Source: Brassica napus (lineage: Eukaryota > Streptophyta > Magnoliopsida > Brassicales > Brassicaceae). From it: a DNA stretch of 64,000 nt. Numbering within the stretch: position 1 is the stretch's first letter; each line of letters opens with the position of its first letter. The stretch is from positions 15,709,726 to 15,773,725 of the forward strand of contig NC_063448.1 in assembly GCF_020379485.1 (NCBI RefSeq). Reading direction: 5' to 3'. Positions 1-13,623 of the stretch are shown here, piece after piece. Below the pieces are notes generated by a model. The model worked only from the letters and a program-made list of their open reading frames with translations, was not told the origin of the DNA and did no database searches. The translations under genes were made by a program, and so were the position numbers.

Positions 1-1779
1 GTCATCGCACCTTCTAAAACCAGGAGTAAACCTAGGTCTTGCGCTAAACCCAGCGCACTGGTCTCTAACATCTCTAGGCATAGTATCAAAAACCTTGATA
101 CGAGATCCCAAAATTTGTCTTTTTGCAAATATTCGAGCGTCTTCAGAAATCCCGCAAGTTTCGCACTGCGGAAAACTCTCGAAACAGATCACGGATATAG
201 CAGTTCACACAGAGTTATATTACGAGATGACAACTCGTAGTCTTCCGTTGATAGAGACAGGGCGAAAACTCCATCTGGGGAAGAGTTGTATCATCATTTG
301 CTAAATGGGGTGACTTGGACTCCAACCAGATTCGCCGACCTTGATTTGCTGAAGGAGTTGGGTCTCGATTCTGATATTGAGGCAATGCTGGGGCACCTGA
401 AGATGCCCAAACTCCTCACCATGGCCTACCCTGTCTACAGGGATTTCTCCTGTCAGTTCTTGTCTTCCCTTGTGGTCACTTACCATGACGCTCTGCACGT
501 GAGGCAAGGATGGGGCAAAATCAGGTTCAAGGTCAATGGGAGAGACTATAACATGAACTTCAAAGACATTGGGAGAGTCATGGGTTTCCAAGACTTGGCA
601 GACTACTCCCTTCCCAAGTGTGAAAACCTCCCCGCCCAGCTTTGGAAGTTGATGATTGGAAACAAGCACTCTGTCGGGGCTGACAAGAACTCACATATCT
701 GGCACCCGTCTGTACGCTACCTCCATAGGATGCTTGTCCATGCATTCTACCCACGGAAGCAAGCTGGTAATGTCACCGAGGAAGACATGCGACTGCTCTG
801 CCCGGCTATCCGCCCCTACGCCCCACCTGGAGCGTTTCCCTTCCAAGCACCGACATCTATGCTACCTTCGGGATGGTTAGCTTCTTCGTGAATCGTCTCG
901 AGCACTACAGAGACTGGGCATGGTACACCACTGATTCGCACCCAAAGGTTAGGATAGGCGGGATGATCACACCACTGCTCCAATTTCTGAATGTTCCCTT
1001 GGGAAAGGACGCAACAGGGCCTAAGTTCATCGATGGCACTTACTTGAGGATTGCCACCTATTTCATTGGGATGTATGGGAAGGACTACGTCTACCACTAC
1101 TACTTGCAGGGCAAGCCGGTCGAAGTGGTTCTTCCAAACCAGAACCTGACGAGCTTAGAGAGACCTGGAGCTATCAGCTTCAACATATCCCAGGAAACAT
1201 TACGAACCTCCTAGGGAAGCATCTGTACCCGTCTATGGACCTCCGCGCTACTACTTCAAGCCACATGATGGGGTTCTTCCTCTTGGTGCGCTTCGTGACG
1301 CTCATGAGCATATTGGTCAACTTCAGAGATGGAACAAGGCACAAGACAGGACTATAGAAAAGCTGAAGGACAAGTGTAAGGCGCTGAGCAAGAAGGTGAA
1401 GAAGCAAGCAAAGACTTCAGCCAAGTTCATGAAGAAAGTGGCCGATGTCTTGACCAGAGGAGGCATAGCTGGATGTAGCTCAGCGGACTTCGCTTTCGTG
1501 AACACATCAGTACCCCAGCCCCCACCTCAGCCTACTGATCTTGGTTTCCCCCTCACTGATAGACAGCTCCAGCGAACATGGAGGAACCCACCCATCCAAC
1601 CCTCCACCTCAGGAAACAAGTCTCCATCCCTAGCCTCTTCAGATAGTGAGGTCGAGATTGACGAGGTTCAGAGCCAACAATGGTATGGAGACTACAGCTC
1701 AGCACCTGGGGGTTACTATACCACGTTCCCACCGGACGACGACAATGCTGGGGCATCTGCCCCTACTCACTATCCTTGA
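1..1779 (+). pseudogene. Athila ORF-1/env-position protein remnant
   Basis: An open stretch from the window edge is stopped at 238-240. Recognisable coding then runs at 286-~840 in one frame, ~846-1205 in a second (around DIYATFGMVSFF and the RIATYF and SLERPGAISF blocks) and ~1209-1779 back in the first. The last part ends in a Lys-rich and Pro/Ser-rich tail and a TGA. The residue pattern (TPTRFADLDLL, GRVMGFQDL, IGGMITPLLQF) resembles the Arabidopsis retrotransposon ORF-1 family. Two net frameshifts plus an upstream stop make it a pseudogene. Function of the family is not established; its position between pol and the 3' LTR is why it is called env-like. Confidence 0.75.
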
Positions 1780-3391
1780 AGGTACTTCACTATTTCCCCT
1801 TGTATATACCATCTCATTTTTGCATATTAGCTTTTTCTTGTGGGTATCTCCCTCTACTTGACAACACAGAGACTGTGTAACTTCAGTTTGGGGGAGGTAC
1901 CAAGTATTTGATCATGTTTTCTTTGATGATTTGAGTCTCATGCATTGCATTGTGCATACAAATATGCATAGAAAAAAAAATTTTGAAAATTTTGAAAAAC
2001 ACAAAAAGTAACATGTAAAAGCACTTTTAAGATTGAGTCTAGAGCATATAGGTTACATTCACTTGCATTGGGAACAATGATTTAAAATGCCTTGCGGAGA
2101 ACTCTTGTCTAGAACTCAAAATGACACCCTAGTTAAACATATCAAGTAGCTTAAGCATCTCTTGAAAGACTTGCACGCTTCGAGCCTTGAAAACTCTTCT
2201 CGAAACTTGTTTTCTTGCTTGATGTTAGCATTGTCCTTAAGATCAGCTTCAACTTGAACTTGGCTTCAATGAACTTAATCTCTCTTGCATATGGGCATTT
2301 GCATACTTAATTATGGATCTCATACACATTTGGGTTATCTTATTCCTTTATACCCATCTTTGTTAACCCAAATGGCACTCCTTACCCTAAAACCTTAACC
2401 ATTCTTTGAGACCAAACATTGAATTGCATGAGTGAGGTCTCTTTTGACAGTTTGTCATGTGTAAAATCTTGAGAGTATTGGAGGCGACATAGGTTTATTC
2501 TCATCTCTTGCTAGCACAATGAGTTAGCATTTGGGGATGGTGAGAGGAATTTGTGTGTTCTAAATTTCAATATCTTGGGTTTGGGGAGTGAGAAAGATGA
2601 GAGAGATGAGCAAAAGAGTATAAATAGAAAAGAAAACTCTAGGGACAAAAAGAAAGGTATAAAAGCTCTAGATTATGTAACAAAGAACCTTTCCCCCACA
2701 ATAAAAAAAAAAAAAAAAAAAAAAACAAAGATAAGGTGGGGAAGGAAATGAGAAAGAGTTAGAGCATGTCAAAAAAAAATGAATTAAAATCCCTAGTGGT
2801 TGAGTCAAAAGGAAAGGAGAGTTGTTCATTGGGTGAGTGATGTGATGGGTTTATTTTGATTCTGAGATGATGATAAAAAGGGTAGAACTTGTGATCACTT
2901 AATACAAAAGGGGGGTAGAGTGATGAGAATGAATCTATGTATGCATGAGTTGCTTCTAATCTTAGATAAATTTTGCATAATGATCAAGCTCCTTGTTTCG
3001 AGTGATGACCCCTTTTAAATGAAAACATTTGAACCCCTCTCTTCATTCATATTAGACCATTGCTTACCTAGCCAAATGATTGAGATCAAATGCCCATTTG
3101 TGAGAATTCACTTTGTGTGTGTGTGTGTGAATCAATGTGAGAGCTGGTTGAAGGGACTTGCTAGTTGATGAGTATTGCGACTTGTGTAGAGGCATAAGAG
3201 TAAGGATAGGCCTAGAGAAGCTAGAGTATAATAAGAGAGTTGCTCATGCTATTTGCTATGTTTCTTTAGGATGTTAAGTTGAGTGCTAGGAAGTGTTACT
3301 TTTGGCTATGAGTTCCCACCTTCAAACCTCTCTCCTATATGAGTTCTTACAAGTTCACTTGAGGACAAGTAAAGAACAAGTTTGGGGGAGT
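1780..3391 (+). other. Athila internal noncoding region with two polypurine tracts
   Basis: No credible coding sequence. It contains TTTGGGGGAG at 1887-1896, identical to the putative PPT at 3381-3390, a poly(A) run at about 2701-2724 and a short (GT)n run near 3113-3128. Long noncoding DNA before the 3' LTR is usual for Athila elements. Confidence 0.6.
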
Positions 3392-5009
<1,618 letters not shown>

Positions 5010-6758
5010 TGAGGGTATAAGAATCCGCAAAAGGACAGTTGGCCAAAAAAAATGTGCTAACTGCCGAATGTGTCTCGGCACGTAAAGAAAGACGAAAAAG
5101 TGTCCAAATATGTAAACGACTCTAAAAAGAAACATTGTCGGTATCAGTATCTGAGCGGTGGAACTACTCTAGTGGAAAAGGATTAGTAACAACTTACGTC
5201 AGTCAGCTTACCAACAAATCACAAAAGAGGTATCCTATTATGTCTATAACCACCATTCCATGCCTTACAAATAAACAAATTTAATTATCATTACTAGAAA
5301 TATATATTACTTAACTATCAAGCTAAAGTTGAAATTTCAGATACAAATTATGGATACTTGCTTTACCAAATATCAATGTCTTTTCTGTTAAAAAAAACTA
5401 GACCCTCAGCGCGGATATGAATTTTCAGTTTTTAATTATTTATTTTATTAAATGATGTATTTGTAATATTCGTTCATATTATATTCATTAAGTAAATATT
5501 TTTTTTTTGCATCTTAAACTATCTATTTTTTACGAATATGTGATATCATATAAAAATATAAAAAAATGAGTGTAGAATTAATTAGATAATTTTAAAAACA
5601 TAAATTTTTCTTTCGTGTGCGATATCATATAAATAATGATCCGCCCAGTTAACAAAAATCATGATTATTTTATGTGTAATTTTTTTATTTTGACCATTTC
5701 CTTAAAACTATATTGAATTTTACATATTTTAATTAGAATATTTTAATATCTTTACCTTTTTATTTGAAATGCAACTCAGTATTTTTAACAATTATAACAA
5801 AATATTTAAAAAATATTTTTAGAATTTGTTTGAAAAATATGAAAATTACATTTTAAATTAAAATTATCCTAAAATATGATAAGTTTTGATGTAAACGAAA
5901 ACTCAAATTATGTCAAAAATAATAATATTCAATGATAATATCAATTTTAATTGATTATTTTTTAAAAAAATATATTTACAAAAATATTGTTTGAAAGAAA
6001 ATTCATTTATCTTTCAAATATAAAATGAAAATATTATAATTAAATAATAAAAAATATAAATAAAAACCATAAATTTAGCAAATGACAACAGAGTTATATT
6101 ATGCTAAAATTTTCTTTCTAACAATTTATCAAATGACAAATGAGTTATGAGCAAATAATACCATATAATTTTTAAAAACATAGCCATTCTTAAATATTTT
6201 TTGAATAAATAATTATTTTTAAATTTAATCAACTGAAAATAATATCCGTACAATTGTGTGCGTCAAATTCTAGTTTTATTAATGCATGTTATATATTAGT
6301 GCTGCATGTTTTAGGTAACATTTTAATGATGCACGTTTTTAAAAATCTCTATTATGCATGTAAGGATAACTCATGAGTTTTTTTGGTTGATTAAATGACA
6401 TTATGTCCAAATTAATTTAAGGATATTTCATTAAAGTAACTGAAAAAACAAACAATAAAATAGAAAGTTTAAATTCATTTAAGGATATTTCATTAATGTA
6501 ACTGAAAAGACAAGTAATAAATTAAGCAGTTTTATTCGTTTTAGGATATATCATAAATGCAACTGAAAAATACAAGCAAAAAAAGTAGTTGAATTAATGA
6601 AGTAAGAACATTTTCAAATGAATATTTTTAATAATATAGATGTATAGTTTAATTTGCCAGGATACGGTAAGTTGCTTCTGTCTGCATTTGGTCAATGATA
6701 AAACTACATGATTTTTCAGCATCTTAATTAACGGGTGAATGGCCTAATATATATATAT
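5010..6758. other. AT-rich intergenic DNA, no gene seen
   Basis: Very AT-rich with no credible ORF. The words AAACTAG followed by CAGCGCGGAT near 5395-5415 resemble a Helitron 3' end read on the minus strand, but the hairpin is poor. Three related 40-60 bp stretches near 6420-6580 (each with GGATAT, a TCAT and AACTGAAAA) look like diverged local duplications. Confidence 0.5.
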
Positions 6759-8042
6759 ACTAGTGTCAACGCCCTTGCTAAGCACGGGTCAGTTTTATTG
6801 TCTTCAAAATTATTTAAAATTATTTGATCATGTTATAATTTTCGCTCAGAATTAAATTGTTTTCTGTCAAATATTTTATGAACCTGAATAACACTGGTGC
6901 ATTCAAATTTAAACAAATAGGTTGAAATGGGGAGGGTCAAACAAAAATGATATTATTTTAAATGGTTACATGTTTGCAATTATTTTTTCAAAAATATTGA
7001 GATTAAAATTATTTTTATGATTACATTTTGTTTCTCTGTCAATTAAATTTTTTAATCTTAATTATTATATTTTTACCCACTTTACTTATTTTGTGTTAAA
7101 GACTAATTTACAAATTTAGATTTTTTTTATTAAAAAATCTTTTCTTGAATTATTAATTAAGGATTTCAAGAAAAGTGTTTATCTAAAAACGTTAACTATT
7201 TTCTGTTTTTAGATAGTCATTAAAACAACCTAGGAAAATTGTAAAAGAAAATTTGAGAAATTTCAAAATTAATTACAGAAAATGATTAGAAATTTAATTT
7301 AAAATGATAAAAAGTAAAAAGTAACTAAAATTATTGTTTACCTGATTATGAATTGTTAAACTTTCTGCAACTCTATCTATCAATTGTCTTCAACCTTCAC
7401 TAACTTTACTCAGAACGTATCTCATCCAAACTTTTCTTTGATTCCTCATATTTTCTTCTTCTTTTTCATCTTCTTTTAGCATTGATTTCTGATGCATCTA
7501 TACAACATACTAAAATATTTTCAAAAACTCAACAATACAAAGATCGATGATTTCGTAATTTTTCCTCGTTATAGACATATTTTCTTGTAGTGGAACTTGC
7601 ATAATAAGTTTCATATGAACTCGTTATGAAACTTAGTGAAAAAGCCGGCATACAAAAATAATTTATGCAATGAATGATAGAAGTTTCAAACTGATGCAGA
7701 AAAAGAAAAAAAAAAGATATGAAGAAACCATTGAGAACTAACACCAGTTTGTAAAAAAAAATTGTCGTTGAAATGATTTTATAGTTCAATGCAAAAAATA
7801 GATAATTTTAAATTCTATTCAAATTAGCTCCAAACGTTTACGTAAAAAAGTGGGGATCATGGCTTTGATTGAGGAACGGTTGAGATAGCTATGGAACTGT
7901 TTTTTACACATGCAGTTTTATTTTTTCTTCGAAGGGAAAATGATACATTTTAATTTTGTTTTTAATTTTTATTATTTTGTAAAACTTTTCCACATGTCAC
8001 TATTTGATTCGTCAGACGACTTGCGCTTTAGTATATAAAGGA
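6759..8042 (-). mobile_element. Candidate non-autonomous Helitron (minus orientation)
   Basis: Read on the minus strand, the left end finishes with a GC hairpin (CCCGTGCTTAGCAAGGG), a short spacer and CTAGT at 6763-6759, next to a T, the layout of Helitron 3' ends. The right end begins on the minus strand with TCCTTTATATACTAAAGC at 8042, and Helitrons start with TC. The interior is AT-rich and noncoding. There is no target duplication, as expected. The 3' end is convincing; the 5' end is chosen from TC plus its resemblance to crucifer Helitron starts. Confidence 0.45.
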
Positions 8043-9340
8043 TATCGCGCTATGCGCTTGATATTTGTCAATTGTGTGATTTTTCAAAATATTTTGCTTT
8101 CAAAACTGTTGTCTATATTCTGAACTACTCAGCTGATGCATGTATCTCTCTCTTGTTCCATTTCTTTCTAATTCTCCTTAGGGCAGTGAGGAATATTTTA
8201 GTTGCTATTACAATGAAAAAATGTTTTTGGAGTTTCCGGTGTTAACCAGTTTTTACATGATGATTTAATATATAATTTGGCTTCTAATAGTTTTTACTAA
8301 ACACTATTTCTCATTTATTTATATCATGGGTTATTGTTTTATAAACTCTCTTAAAGTTTCCCTTGTTAACGCCTTAACGGTAAAGTTCGTTTCCAAATTA
8401 CTATCTTCACCTTGCTAGTAGGTTTTATTTCATTTGTTTTGAGTGGCTTTATGGCATGAACCTTATAGAGGATGATATCAACTGGTTCAATGTTTGCATG
8501 GTCAAACTTTTCAGTAGTTTGAGCTGTGTTGTTCCTACTAATGAAGCTGAATCCTTAGTGGTTATCCTGATTATTACTTCTGTCTCAGTTCAACTGCAGT
8601 TTTTGGAGCTTCTTGTGTGCTCTCTGTCTGGCGTAGCTTTACTTCTCAACTTATGGATATCGAGTTTAGAGAACTTCTCCATGTCTTCGGTTGTTTGTAA
8701 TGGCTTCTATCAATCAATTTCTTGCTTGTCTCTCTGTTACTTTAAAACCTGCTCTTTGTGCTGGTTTGACTTTGTTATTTTCTATTGTAAACATTGTTTC
8801 CTTGGTTGGAGAGTGATCTATCAATCTATAAAAAGAATAGCTGACCAAAACAAAAATTGGCTTCTAATATATAAATTGGTGAGATTAAGAGATTCATGGA
8901 TATCATTTGACATTTCTAAGAGTTGACATGTGTCCTTTACCACTATTTTATTTTATTTTTAAAAATCTTTATAATTTTTTGGAAGTTAATTTACTTGCTT
9001 AAAGAAAAAAAATATATATTGTTACACTTCCACGAAACAGGCCACAATCCCTTTTTTTTTTTTTTTTTTTGCAAACACTAAAGAAATATTACGGCGGACA
9101 AAGAAATAACCATCAAAAAACACTCCATCAATCTTAAAGCGTGAGATTGTAGAACAAAGACAGGAAAAAATATAAAAGAAATGGACATGCAGACAACTAA
9201 ACTCGTTCCTCATGAACTGAAAGACCGAACCTTCACTAAAAATATTACACGAACAGCACACTGCTAAACTCTTAAGACCCAATTCGCAGACTATTAAATC
9301 AAACCAATAAAAAAACAATCACTGATGAAACTTGACCCAC
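8043..9340. other. Intergenic DNA with an unrecognised 156-codon ORF
   Basis: Directly right of the candidate Helitron is a hairpin-like word CGCGCTATGCGC (8046-8057). A plus-strand ORF at 8456-8926 (156 codons, Cys- and hydrophobic-rich) matches no family I know and has no supporting context; it may be chance in T-rich DNA. A T-run lies at about 9052-9070. Nothing else recognisable. Confidence 0.35.
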
Positions 9341-9938
9341 CTAAGAATACTGAGAAAGTAGCTTCGCCCGTGGAGCCTTAGCTAGCTTCTTCCCTGCCTT
9401 CTACTTCTCACCATTCGTCACCACTTCACCTAGATCCACAAAAACATTAGAAATCATAATTAATGAGACAAAATCGTGAGACAGACCACCAAACCTGCTA
9501 TTATAGGTGTCACCACCACATCGGCTTCAGGGTTTGTGTCGGCTTCAAGAGAGATCTCCATCACAGGCATATCGGTTAAAACAGGCTTCTCTGCATCCAT
9601 AGCTTACGGATCAGAGGATCCAAGCTCCGACTCTCCAGATTCCGAATCCAGGATCTGAAACCGGTCCTTATTTCTCAACCGGAACCTCGCTCGCCGACGA
9701 AGACCCCGCCAGTTCCGCCGCCGCTACCTAAGTTTAAAAAAAAAATCAAAAATCAGATTTGAAACAAAAAAAAAGAGAAACTCAGATTCGGATAAGAACT
9801 AACGTACAGATTAAATAGCAGCATGGATCTTGACCTTAGATCGCTTGGTAGGGCGTGGAGATGAGAAGACGGTTCAGGGGATGAAGAAGAAGAAGAGAAA
9901 CTCTTGGAAGATGAAGAGCTACGACTGGTCTCAACCAT
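9341..9938 (-). pseudogene. Truncated N-terminus of an AAA-type ATPase gene (At1g02890-like)
   Basis: Reading leftwards from ATG at 9938, the start (MVETSRSSSSSKSFSSS...PEPSS) and, after a frameshift, PTKRSKVKIHAAI match the Ser-rich, basic N-terminus of plant AAA-ATPases related to At1g02890. Intron-like DNA follows, then acidic sequence around 9490-9650 (ESGESELGSSDP, stop, AMDAEKPV) and, near 9340-9420, KKLAKAPRAKLLSQYS, the segment before the FHA-like domain. In-frame stops interrupt the second and third blocks. No FHA-like or AAA domain remains. About 300 bp of upstream DNA came along, containing GGGCC promoter-type words. It looks like a captured gene fragment in a DNA transposon. Identity is from memory of the family. 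Confidence 0.6.
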
Positions 9939-10182
9939 GTCTCACAATTTTTTTTTTCAATCTCGATCTTGTTCCCGATATAGAGAAGGAGAGGAAAGAG
10001 ACGGAATCAAAAATATCAGAGACTTTATGTAAATGAGAAGAAAAACAGAATCAAACGTCTCGTCTTCATCATCTCCACGTGATAACCAAACCAGACATTA
10101 AATCATATGTATTTAAAATGGGCCACTTCGATTTTATATCAGCCCACATAAGTGTGGCCCGATTGTAACTTCAAAGACGGTC

Positions 10183-10270
10183 TGACGTGGCAAAACGAAG
10201 CTTCACTATTGATTGATTTTTTATAGTGACGTAGATAGCTTTAGAGTGGAGGATATTCCCCTTTTATTAC
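10183..10270 (-). repeat. DNA-transposon end, homologous to 13491-13580
   Basis: TGACGTGGCAAAA, then TTGATTTTT, ACGTAGATAG, TGGAG and CCC followed by a T-rich run occur in the same order and spacing at 13491-13580. Both copies lie just upstream of a captured gene fragment in the same orientation. They look like the 5' ends of two related minus-strand Helitron-type elements; the exact terminal base is unclear. Confidence 0.5.
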
Positions 10271-11816
10271 TTGTTTGATTATCTTTTTTGTTTTTTGAAT
10301 TCCTTTTATTAAAAGAATTTATGAATAATGTAATCCAAAAATTTATCTTCAGTATTTATGTAGTACTTCAGTATTTATGTAGTACTATAAATAAAATCGA
10401 ACATATAGTTTGATGATAAAACCAAAACTTAAAACTGTAATTGTCTTTTTGTCGAAACTAACTTTCTGGAGATTTACTTTTTTTATTTTAAATAAATAGA
10501 TATATATTATTTTTTTCTTTATCTTCTGATTCCACAACTAATAAACTAAATGTCCTTATCTTCTTATTAATTCAACCAGAAAGTTTTTGATACATGGTTA
10601 GGGCTTTTTTGATAACTAAAATAGTAAGAGGTCGTTTCTATGCTTTGAGCAGTGCAAAACACACTCTATCAAAAACTCTTGCCCGAGAATGTAATGATAT
10701 TTTAATCTTATGGCGTGATTAATATTTTCCCTATTATTATCATGTAAAAGAAAAGAAATTTGAGATATAAGAATTAGATATGAATGAGAAATACAGAGAA
10801 TGGTAAAGAGAATGGTAAGTAACAAACAAAGAGGCAAAACCACAAAAAGAATAATTAGTACACGCCTATAACATATAAAAGCTTGTGACATATTGCGTTA
10901 GTATAAATAAGAAAATCTCAAAAGGCCAAATGCTGGCATAGACTTCAATTATTTTCTCGTTCTTACCTATTGTATAATAATCTCAGTTGTTTTATTGGTA
11001 CTGAAAAGAGGTCATTTTCAAAGATAGAAAACATTCCGAAAATGGTTTCGATAGATTCAAGTTTTTTTCTTTCCACTGTCCAATTCTTTCACAGTTTATC
11101 GTCTTTCGTGGATCAAAAAAACCAAACTAAAAAAATAGATATATGTTTTACATCTCTTTTTTTTTTTGAAACTAGATGTTTTACATCTTAGTACTTCTGT
11201 TATGCTTTAACAATGTACATAAACTGTTAAAAGTATTGTAATTTGTAAAATGTCATATCACAAATAGATATATTTGAAATATGTAGTCTAGACATAATTT
11301 TTTTTTTTAAATAGTTGGCCTTAACCGACATCAACACTGCATTATATATCAAAAGGAATTTTATTGGTATAGATAGGTTCTTTGGATACTTTTTAAGATC
11401 ATTCGTCTATACACCTACATAAAATTAAATATAATTTAGATTTTAGCTTTATTATATAATAGTTCTTTAGTTTTGTTACAAATTCACAATTTTACACCTC
11501 TTATATAGCAGCTATGGCTCTAACTAATACATGTGTAGATATTTCTTTAGAAAAACCCCAAAGGCAGTTGTAGGCCAATCATGTAACAAATAAAATAATA
11601 TCATTGTTGTAAATCTTTTGGCAATAAGACATGTTTGTTGTGGTCCTATGTTGTAACCAAAAAAAATTATTATTTACCTTCATTGTTATTATTGAGTTAC
11701 AATTACAGAAGGTTTTCATAGTAGTACATCACTTATTCAATAACTTTGGAGTTCATAACATAATATAAAATTACATTGCCTCATGTTTCTTTTCCCCAAC
11801 CAAAATGATACCAAAG
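10271..11816. other. AT-rich intergenic DNA, no gene seen
   Basis: No credible coding sequence. An 18-19 bp word containing CAGTATTTATGTAGTACT is tandemly duplicated at about 10350-10386. Otherwise simple AT-rich DNA. Confidence 0.5.
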
Positions 11817-13317
11817 TTACAAAACCCTTTTGACCATCAGCCACCAAATGTAGCTCTTTTCATGATCTTTCTCCACTTTATTAGACTTTCTGCAAAGAAC
11901 AAACCCGTTACTTGTATGCACAAACTCTTTCCTGGCAAGTGCTAATGCTTCTACTTTTAGTTTACGCACACAAGCATCTACATCTTGCATGAGTCTCTTC
12001 GAACCCCTGACCAAAAATTTAATTCCGTCGGTTTCTAATCAAGAAAAAAAAAGCCAAAAATTGGTGTGAATACATATGAGAACGTACCTTATTCATGCTA
12101 GAATACTATGACTCATAAAACATTTAACTTGGGCCAGCCGAGAAGACAGACAGCGCACTCAGGTTTAGTGACAGCTCATCAAAACAATTGTCCAAGATTG
12201 CTAGATCATACGATAGGATGTGGCAGATCGAAAGAAATCCTTGCCCATTCTTTCTTAAGACCTATACCTTTATATATGCTCGAATTCCCCAAATGCTAAG
12301 TCCTACCATTAGCTTTTGATTTAAGAGAAAAACTTGATTAAGTCTCCTAAGTATCACAATCTGTCTTGTGATGGACCTAACACTATCTGCCTCAAAATTG
12401 TCAAACCTAGCCTTCTTGAAAGCCAGTATTCTTCCTGTTTCAGGCTCTCGTGCACAGAACACGCTAATGTACATCCCTTGTCCGATCTGCAAAATCCTCA
12501 GAAAGAAAAACATACCAAATCTTCCCTCTGAATTGAAAAAAAAAATCTGACCAAGGACATTTGAATCTATACATAACGAAACACATTTATAAAAAAGAAG
12601 AAAAAAAACATATAAGCTGACAAACGCAAAATACTGCTACTGGTGGAGTTGCCACTTGCCATGCTCTTGCGCGTGCTTCTCCTATAGTAGAGAGACTGAT
12701 AACAAAAAGAGAAAAAAAAACTTAGATTATATTAATCAAGTCTCAAAATTGTACGTATCTACACAAAATTAAAAGTCTTACATGGTGGTATACCATATGT
12801 GCCTTCTTCTCGCCCCTTTACCTTTTTTGTTACCGGAGAAGCAAATAAAGAGAAATCAAGCAAAGGTCATGTGGATGAAAATATCAGATAGAATCGTATT
12901 TGAAACTGTGAATGTGGTAAACTTTTATTAGCTTTTCAAATGCGTCCGATCGAAACTGGAACCAACCATGGATAGCTTCGCCGGCGACGTTGGTCAGCCA
13001 CGCAAGCAAGACGGCGACGACCTGCTGAGGCAAAAGCTTGGCTAGTGACAACTTTGAGGCATCTGATCCCATGAAAAATTAGAGGGAGGGAAGCAAACTC
13101 TACGAATATGCAAATGTAAACAGAAAGAAGTAAACGGTACCGTTGACATCGAGGGAGCCGTGCGAAATCAACATCTCCCGCTGTGTAGCATCAGAAACTT
13201 GGGTGGCTGCGTGTTTGGGAGGGGCTTTCCGGGGAGAAGGCTTTGACTTGGAGATACCTTTCTTTGTTGTCTGCTTGTAGAAACCTTTTCTGCTCGTGAA
13301 TTGCTAGGAGATCGACG
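11817..13317 (-). pseudogene. CDK-like protein kinase gene fragment (N-terminal exons only)
   Basis: Three minus-strand blocks with splice-like borders are seen. About 13142-13270 encodes a Lys/Pro/Ser-rich segment ending SHGSLDVNG at a GT donor. About 12930-13060 encodes LLAWLTNVAGEAIHGW...AFEKLIK, the segment just before the kinase domain in plant CDKC-like kinases. About 12335-12490 encodes the N-lobe: IGQGMYISVF (glycine loop, Thr replaced by Met), AFKKARFDNF (catalytic Lys kept) and ILRRLNQ. No HRD, DFG or C-lobe is present. A further block at 11817-12014 (RGSKRLMQDVDACVRKL...) is unrecognised. A transduplicated fragment, not a working kinase; its right flank shares the transposon end seen at 10183-10270. 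Confidence 0.6.
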
Positions 13318-13490
13318 ATCTATTGAAGAAGAGAAAACGACGGATCTAGGAGATAGACGATCCGCTCATGTTGAAGGAAATCATCGACCCAGCCTCGCGT
13401 TCTTAGGGTTTCTCTTGGACTGGGCTTTTGGGCCAAATAATTCACTTGACTGATAAAAAAAAACAGTCCAACACTGCCTAAAGCCCGGTG

Positions 13491-13580
13491 TGACGTGGCA
13501 AAAATCAAATTTCTCATCGGTTGATTTTTGAAGTTAGCGTAGATAGGCTCAATGGAGCTTATATCCCTTTTTTACTTATT
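13491..13580 (-). repeat. DNA-transposon end, homologous to 10183-10270
   Basis: Ordered shared words with 10183-10270 (TGACGTGGCAAAA, TTGATTTTT, GCGTAGATAG, TGGAG, TATATCCC) show that the two flanks are copies of one element end. It lies upstream of the kinase fragment, which is transcribed away from it. Confidence 0.5.
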
Positions 13581-13623
13581 GTATTGTATGTATGATTTTA
13601 TTTTTAAGCAATCATAATAACTA

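Noticed and set aside
2551..2751. 66-codon Lys-rich ORF
   Set aside because: Runs through a poly(A) tract in the noncoding part of the Athila element.
5395..5415. Helitron 3' end
   Set aside because: AAACTAG and GCGCGG words are present but the hairpin does not pair, and no matching 5' end was found.
8456..8926. 156-codon plus-strand ORF
   Set aside because: Cys/Leu/Phe-rich composition is what random T-rich DNA gives; no family, no splice context, beside transposon ends. Kept only as a remark.
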